From NCBI RefSeq assembly GCF_033568475.1, contig NC_133123.1, positions 154,209,753 through 154,273,752 of the forward strand: a stretch of 64,000 bases of DNA, written 5' to 3'. The translations under genes and the position numbers were made by a program. The notes beneath the pieces are model-generated. The model did not search any database. It was not told the DNA's origin and saw only the letters and a program-made list of their open reading frames with translations. Of this stretch, positions 60,767 through 64,000 are shown one piece after another. Each line of letters opens with the position of its first letter. Within the stretch, counting starts at the first letter, position 1. This stretch comes from Henckelia pumila. Its lineage: Eukaryota; Streptophyta; Magnoliopsida; Lamiales; Gesneriaceae.

Positions 60767-61927
60767 GATAGGCTTAATTTTTTAAAATGATATAAATGCC
60801 TAAATTTAATTTGCCAATGAAGTTTAACCACACCATCCTCTGCTCGTTTCATTCACGGGATTTACCACTTTCTATCCATCTTAACTTAAATCCACCTTTG
60901 TTTCTCTGATTTTTTTTTGTTCAAAATTCACCTTTGTTACTTTTCATCATGAATTGAACACAAATACCGCTGATAAAAATCTGCTGGTACCTACTTACCT
61001 GTTTCATGAAATGAAATCGTGGATACTCATAACTGGAAGATTCACTCGTCATTCGTATCTTTGTGTCCATGTATTCTCTTTTGGCACCAGAATAAGAAAA
61101 TTAGGAGAATCCTACTTCCGGTGTGATTGTATAAGATGGTCACGCGAACATTTTTTTTGTTTTGTAACGAGACGTTCAGAACAAAAAAGTAGGTGTAATG
61201 TAGCATAGACTCATGCTGAGGAGAAAACTCATGTCATTGCACACTTCTATGGTACATACCGATAACAAGAAAGTGAGCATGATGTTGAAAACTGTTGGAA
61301 TTCCTGCTTTGGAAATCTCTCTATTTTTTTCCCTTTTTTAAAATTTTTTTGGGGGGTTCTAAAATTCTGTTTTTGTGCAAGGAATAGAAGACAGCAAGGG
61401 AACAATGCAGGGAAGATAAGTTAAAATGCTCATGCTTGCCCGCAACCTTTTTCTTTTTTTTTTTTTTTTTTTTTTTTTTTCACTTTTGTATGTTAATAAT
61501 ATATACTTAAAAATAATCCAAGTTTTATTACAATTTTGGTTGCAAACTGCGTGCTGGTTCTCGGTTTTTTTTATTTTTATTTTTTATTTTCTATGATATT
61601 TGTGGAATAACAACAAACAAATAATAATAATATTTATGATGTATCCAGTCAACAGTGTTCATACACAAAACAATTATTACTCTAAATATTAGGAATATGT
61701 AACAAAAAAACATATTAATGGAAATATATTAAAAAAAATCAATGAATAACGCCAATATGATTCTCAACAGTGTTCATACACAAAAAATTATTACTCTAAA
61801 TATTAGGAATATGTAACCAAAAACATATTAATGGAAATATTTATGTGTGTGTGAGTGTCGACTAAGGTGGTATCATGTTGCACTTTAATCTACATTAACA
61901 TTATAAGAATTACGCAGCGCAACAAGA
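60767..61927. other. Region downstream of the DUF1295 gene
   Basis: The left part is probably 3' UTR. A poly(T) tract occupies about 61452-61480. A direct repeat of about 76 bp is present at 61651-61727 and 61766-61841. No gene is supported. Confidence 0.55.
61651..61841. repeat. 76-bp direct repeat, spaced 115 bp
   Basis: Both copies begin AACAGTGTTCATACACAAAA and end CATATTAATGGAAATAT, with a few small differences. A 38-bp spacer lies between. Confidence 0.88.
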
Positions 61928-62362
61928 CTATCTGAATAATGACCAATCAGTCATGACCATAACAGCTTGAAACATTTTTGCTTTTTCCATCGGATCTGTT
62001 GCTTCTTCAGTATTGTTCACAAATCTCCAATCATTCGCCACCGCAGCCTTCCTCGACTGATCCTTCCTCTCATTGATATATTCGAAAATTCTGAGCAACA
62101 AGGCATCACACGTTGCCGTGACTTCTTTCCCCGGCTTCTCCTCCGGTGGAGGACGAAACCACAGCTCCACACACTTCTCCGCGGTATTACTTGGGAATCG
62201 TCGTGCTAGTTGTCGTGCATAAACTTGCCGTTTTATCATTCGATGGTGCTGTGGCGGAGGCACTGAAACGACTACGAGAAGGAAGAGGAAGGCGGCCATC
62301 GATGCAATGATAAGAAAATACATCATGGCATCCGACTTGGGATACCTTTTACGGCCTGCCAT
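61928..62362 (-). CDS. Unrecognised 144-residue membrane-anchored protein
   Basis: A single-exon frame from MAGRKRYPKSDAM to TDWSLFR. Residues 13-33 are a clear membrane segment (MMYFLIIASMAAFLFLLVVV) after a basic N-terminus, so a signal-anchor protein is likely. Then come PPPQHHR, a basic stretch (RQLARRFP) and an acidic-basic C-terminal half with two cysteines (KCVELWF and TATCDALLL). GC content is higher than the surroundings and the codon pattern is coding-like. I do not recognise the family. The frame could also be the whole of a short gene or one exon, but no splice donor stands out. The 5' flank is duplicated 1.1 kb to the right. Confidence 0.62.
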   Translation of the reverse strand: MAGRKRYPKSDAMMYFLIIASMAAFLFLLVVVSVPPPQHHRMIKRQVYARQLARRFPSNTAEKCVELWFRPPPEEKPGKEVTATCDALLLRIFEYINERKDQSRKAAVANDWRFVNNTEEATDPMEKAKMFQAVMVMTDWSLFR

Positions 62363-62460
62363 GGCTAGTTTATAGGAGTCTTTTTAATTCCTGAAATTTT
62401 GGGATTAATAACATATATGTTCGAAGTGTGTATATATATATATTAGTGATATACATTAAT

Positions 62461-62695
62461 TAATTATCAAAATTTTGGATTCCGTAGAAGCAAATATATA
62501 AATAGTAAGGAAAAACACAAACCCGTCCAAATTAAATTGTTCGTGTCGATCGGTTTTTCACTCGATCATAATTTGGATTAGTTTTAAAATAAATCAAATC
62601 AGAAGAAGTTGATTTGGTTTGAAGTTTGATTAATTATCTAAACCATATCCAACCACATTAATTTTTATAAATTTGAAAGTATATAATATATTTTG
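62461..62695. repeat. Direct repeat, copy 1 (5' flank of the 144-residue gene)
   Basis: It shares TTTTGGATTCCGTA, AAAATAAATCAAATCA, GAAGTTGATTTGGTTTGAAG and CTAAACCATATCCAACCA with 63626-63859, in the same order and orientation. Confidence 0.85.
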
Positions 62696-62808
62696 TGAGA
62701 ATTTTCCTCTGCGACGAGTTTTTCAACCATATATACTTAATTGTTTTTTTTTTTGTTTTGTTTTTTTTATTTCTCTTAAAAAAAATTCGAGATATTTAGT
62801 GATAAATA

Positions 62809-63134
62809 TCTTACTATATTATTAAAGTAGAGACCATTTAATTAATAAAATTTCATTTAATTGATTAAACTTGATTTTAAATTACCATTATCTCACAACT
62901 TAATTTTTAATAAAATCAAAATTATTGGGCAAATTAGTCATTTTATAAGGTTTCCTCTTTTCTAGCAATTAAAAGTTCACTTTGTGCCCTTTGATATTGT
63001 TTTATTATTTAGAAACATGACATTCATTTTATAGAATATTTGTTTAGGAAAACGTTATATTTTATTTTATTTAATTTATAATTTATTATTTATTGTCTTT
63101 TTAAAAAAAACGAATGCGTACAACGGAATTCTAG
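62809..63134 (+). mobile_element. Probable small non-autonomous Helitron
   Basis: It starts A|TCTTACTATATTATTAAAG and ends TTCTAG|T, with the A...T flank of Helitrons. The subterminal hairpin is degenerate. Words such as TTTGTGCCCTTTGATATTG recall the 5' part of the other Helitron at 36.5 kb. Confidence 0.5.
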
Positions 63135-63301
63135 TAAATAATGGTAATAGCGGATGGCCAAGGTGTCTCTTTTGAAGCTAAATGTGGTGTCTCTTTTGAA
63201 GCTAAATTAATAATTAATATTGATCAGGAGTTCTATTTTTTATTATTATTATTTTTGAATTCGAGGAGTTTTGTTTTTTTATGTTAGATTTGTGATGAAA
63301 A

Positions 63302-63302
<1 letters not shown>

Positions 63303-63341
<39 letters not shown>
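63303..63341. repeat. (ATT)n microsatellite
   Basis: About 13 ATT units without interruption. Confidence 0.95.
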
Positions 63342-63343
<2 letters not shown>

Positions 63344-63625
63344 ATTGTCTGTGAATTGATATTTTATGTTTGTTTATTTATAAGTGTAATGATGCTAATA
63401 TTACAGATATAATAAAATTTGTAAACTAAATCTTACAACAAAAAATTCAATACAAAAATTAAATTTATCAAAATCTCATAATATATCGAATACACTCATA
63501 GAAATTGTTTGTGTTTCTTTTTTTTTTTAGTAAAATTTTTCGTAACATGTTCGAAGTGAATATTTCGAAGTGAATATACATTAGAGGAACGTACTAATTA
63601 TATAAAATTTTCTATTAAAAAAAAT

Positions 63626-63859
63626 TATTTAAAATTTTGGATTCCGTAAAAGCCAAATATATATATAGCAGAGATAACACAAACCTGTCAAAATTAAACT
63701 GTTGGTTTCGATCGGCCCTTTTTTTAGTCAAAGCATAATTTGGATAGGTTTTAAAATAAATCAAATCAAAAGAAGTTGATCTAGTTTGAAGTTTAGATTA
63801 TCTAAACCATATCCAACCAACCACATTAATTTTTATGAAATTGAAAGTATATAATATAT
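63626..63859. repeat. Direct repeat, copy 2
   Basis: The diverged partner of 62461-62695, roughly 1.16 kb away. It ends exactly where the LTR begins. Confidence 0.85.
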
Positions 63860-64000
63860 TGTTAAATCCGATATTTTGGTGATAACAAACAACAACTTCT
63901 ACCGGAAGCTTGTCAACCGCCTATGTCTCTCGACCGGTTGAAGTCTCAAGCCTATCGACTGGTTATTCAAACCAGCAGAGGACAAATATCCCTACCGGTT
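63860..64000 (+). mobile_element. Start of another LTR of the first Sirevirus family
   Basis: TGTTAAATCCGATATTTTGG followed by TGATAACAAACAACAAC and CTTCTACCGGAAGCTTG matches, in opposite orientation, the end of the LTRs at 17881 and 28565. The element continues beyond the window. Its sequence is a somewhat different variant, so it is a separate insertion. Confidence 0.9.

Noticed and set aside
1-64000. CRISPR arrays, bacterial operons, rRNA genes
   Set aside because: None seen; the direct repeats are isolated pairs without regular spacers, and gene structure is eukaryotic.

Overview
This window is nuclear DNA of a flowering plant. The genes are rich in GT-AG introns, the intergenic DNA is very AT-rich, and the repeats are typical of plants: a Sirevirus, Helitrons, MITEs and a tRNA-derived SINE. 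The last open frame of the Sirevirus resembles a family I remember as abundant in Gesneriaceae (Lamiales). I take the host to be a Lamiales eudicot, but that is inference from memory.

Layout of the host genes: (1) the 3' end of an HRD3A/SEL1L-type ERAD gene (1-776, +); (2) TOC64-III/OEP64, an import receptor with a dead amidase domain and TPRs (2896-9945, +, 13 exons); (3) an HROB-like recombination OB-fold gene, convergent with it (10569-12793, -, 7 exons); (4) a CAR-type C2-domain gene (14485-16329, +); (5) a PIN1-clade auxin efflux carrier (38744-41353, +); (6) phosphoethanolamine N-methyltransferase with two overlapping upstream ORFs (47820-51579, +); (7) an EamA/DMT transporter, convergent with it and probably plastidic (52019-53999, -); (8) a short NAC transcription factor (55471-56579, +); (9) a DUF1295 steroid-reductase-like membrane protein (58171-60766, +); (10) an unrecognised 144-residue membrane-anchored protein (61928-62362, -). 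The neighbours do not form a pathway; this is an ordinary mixed plant gene neighbourhood.

Between genes 4 and 5 lies a gene-free block of about 22 kb that is layered with mobile DNA. A minus-strand Helitron-like region (16995-33460), itself sitting in a (TA)n tract, received a Ty1/copia Sirevirus. That site was then rearranged. The present order is one complete LTR with 5-bp target repeats, about 0.6 kb of downstream flank, a partial LTR, the internal region, a second complete LTR, and the same flank again. This fits a microhomology-joined tandem duplication followed by LTR-LTR recombination, or else two haplotypes wrongly joined in assembly. A second, older solo LTR (34047-35637) with perfect 5-bp target repeats, two neighbouring foldback MITEs and a small Helitron follow. 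A further LTR of the first family, in opposite orientation, runs off the right edge.

I found no undescribed multi-gene system. The signals most worth a second look are the duplicated/solo-LTR structure, the overlapping uORFs of the methyltransferase, the altered phosphosite motif in PIN, the NAC gene whose correct 3' splice site changes its C-terminus, and the roughly twenty CGACCG words spread through the Sirevirus. All exon boundaries were read by eye from splice signals, reading frame and remembered homologues; no alignments were run.
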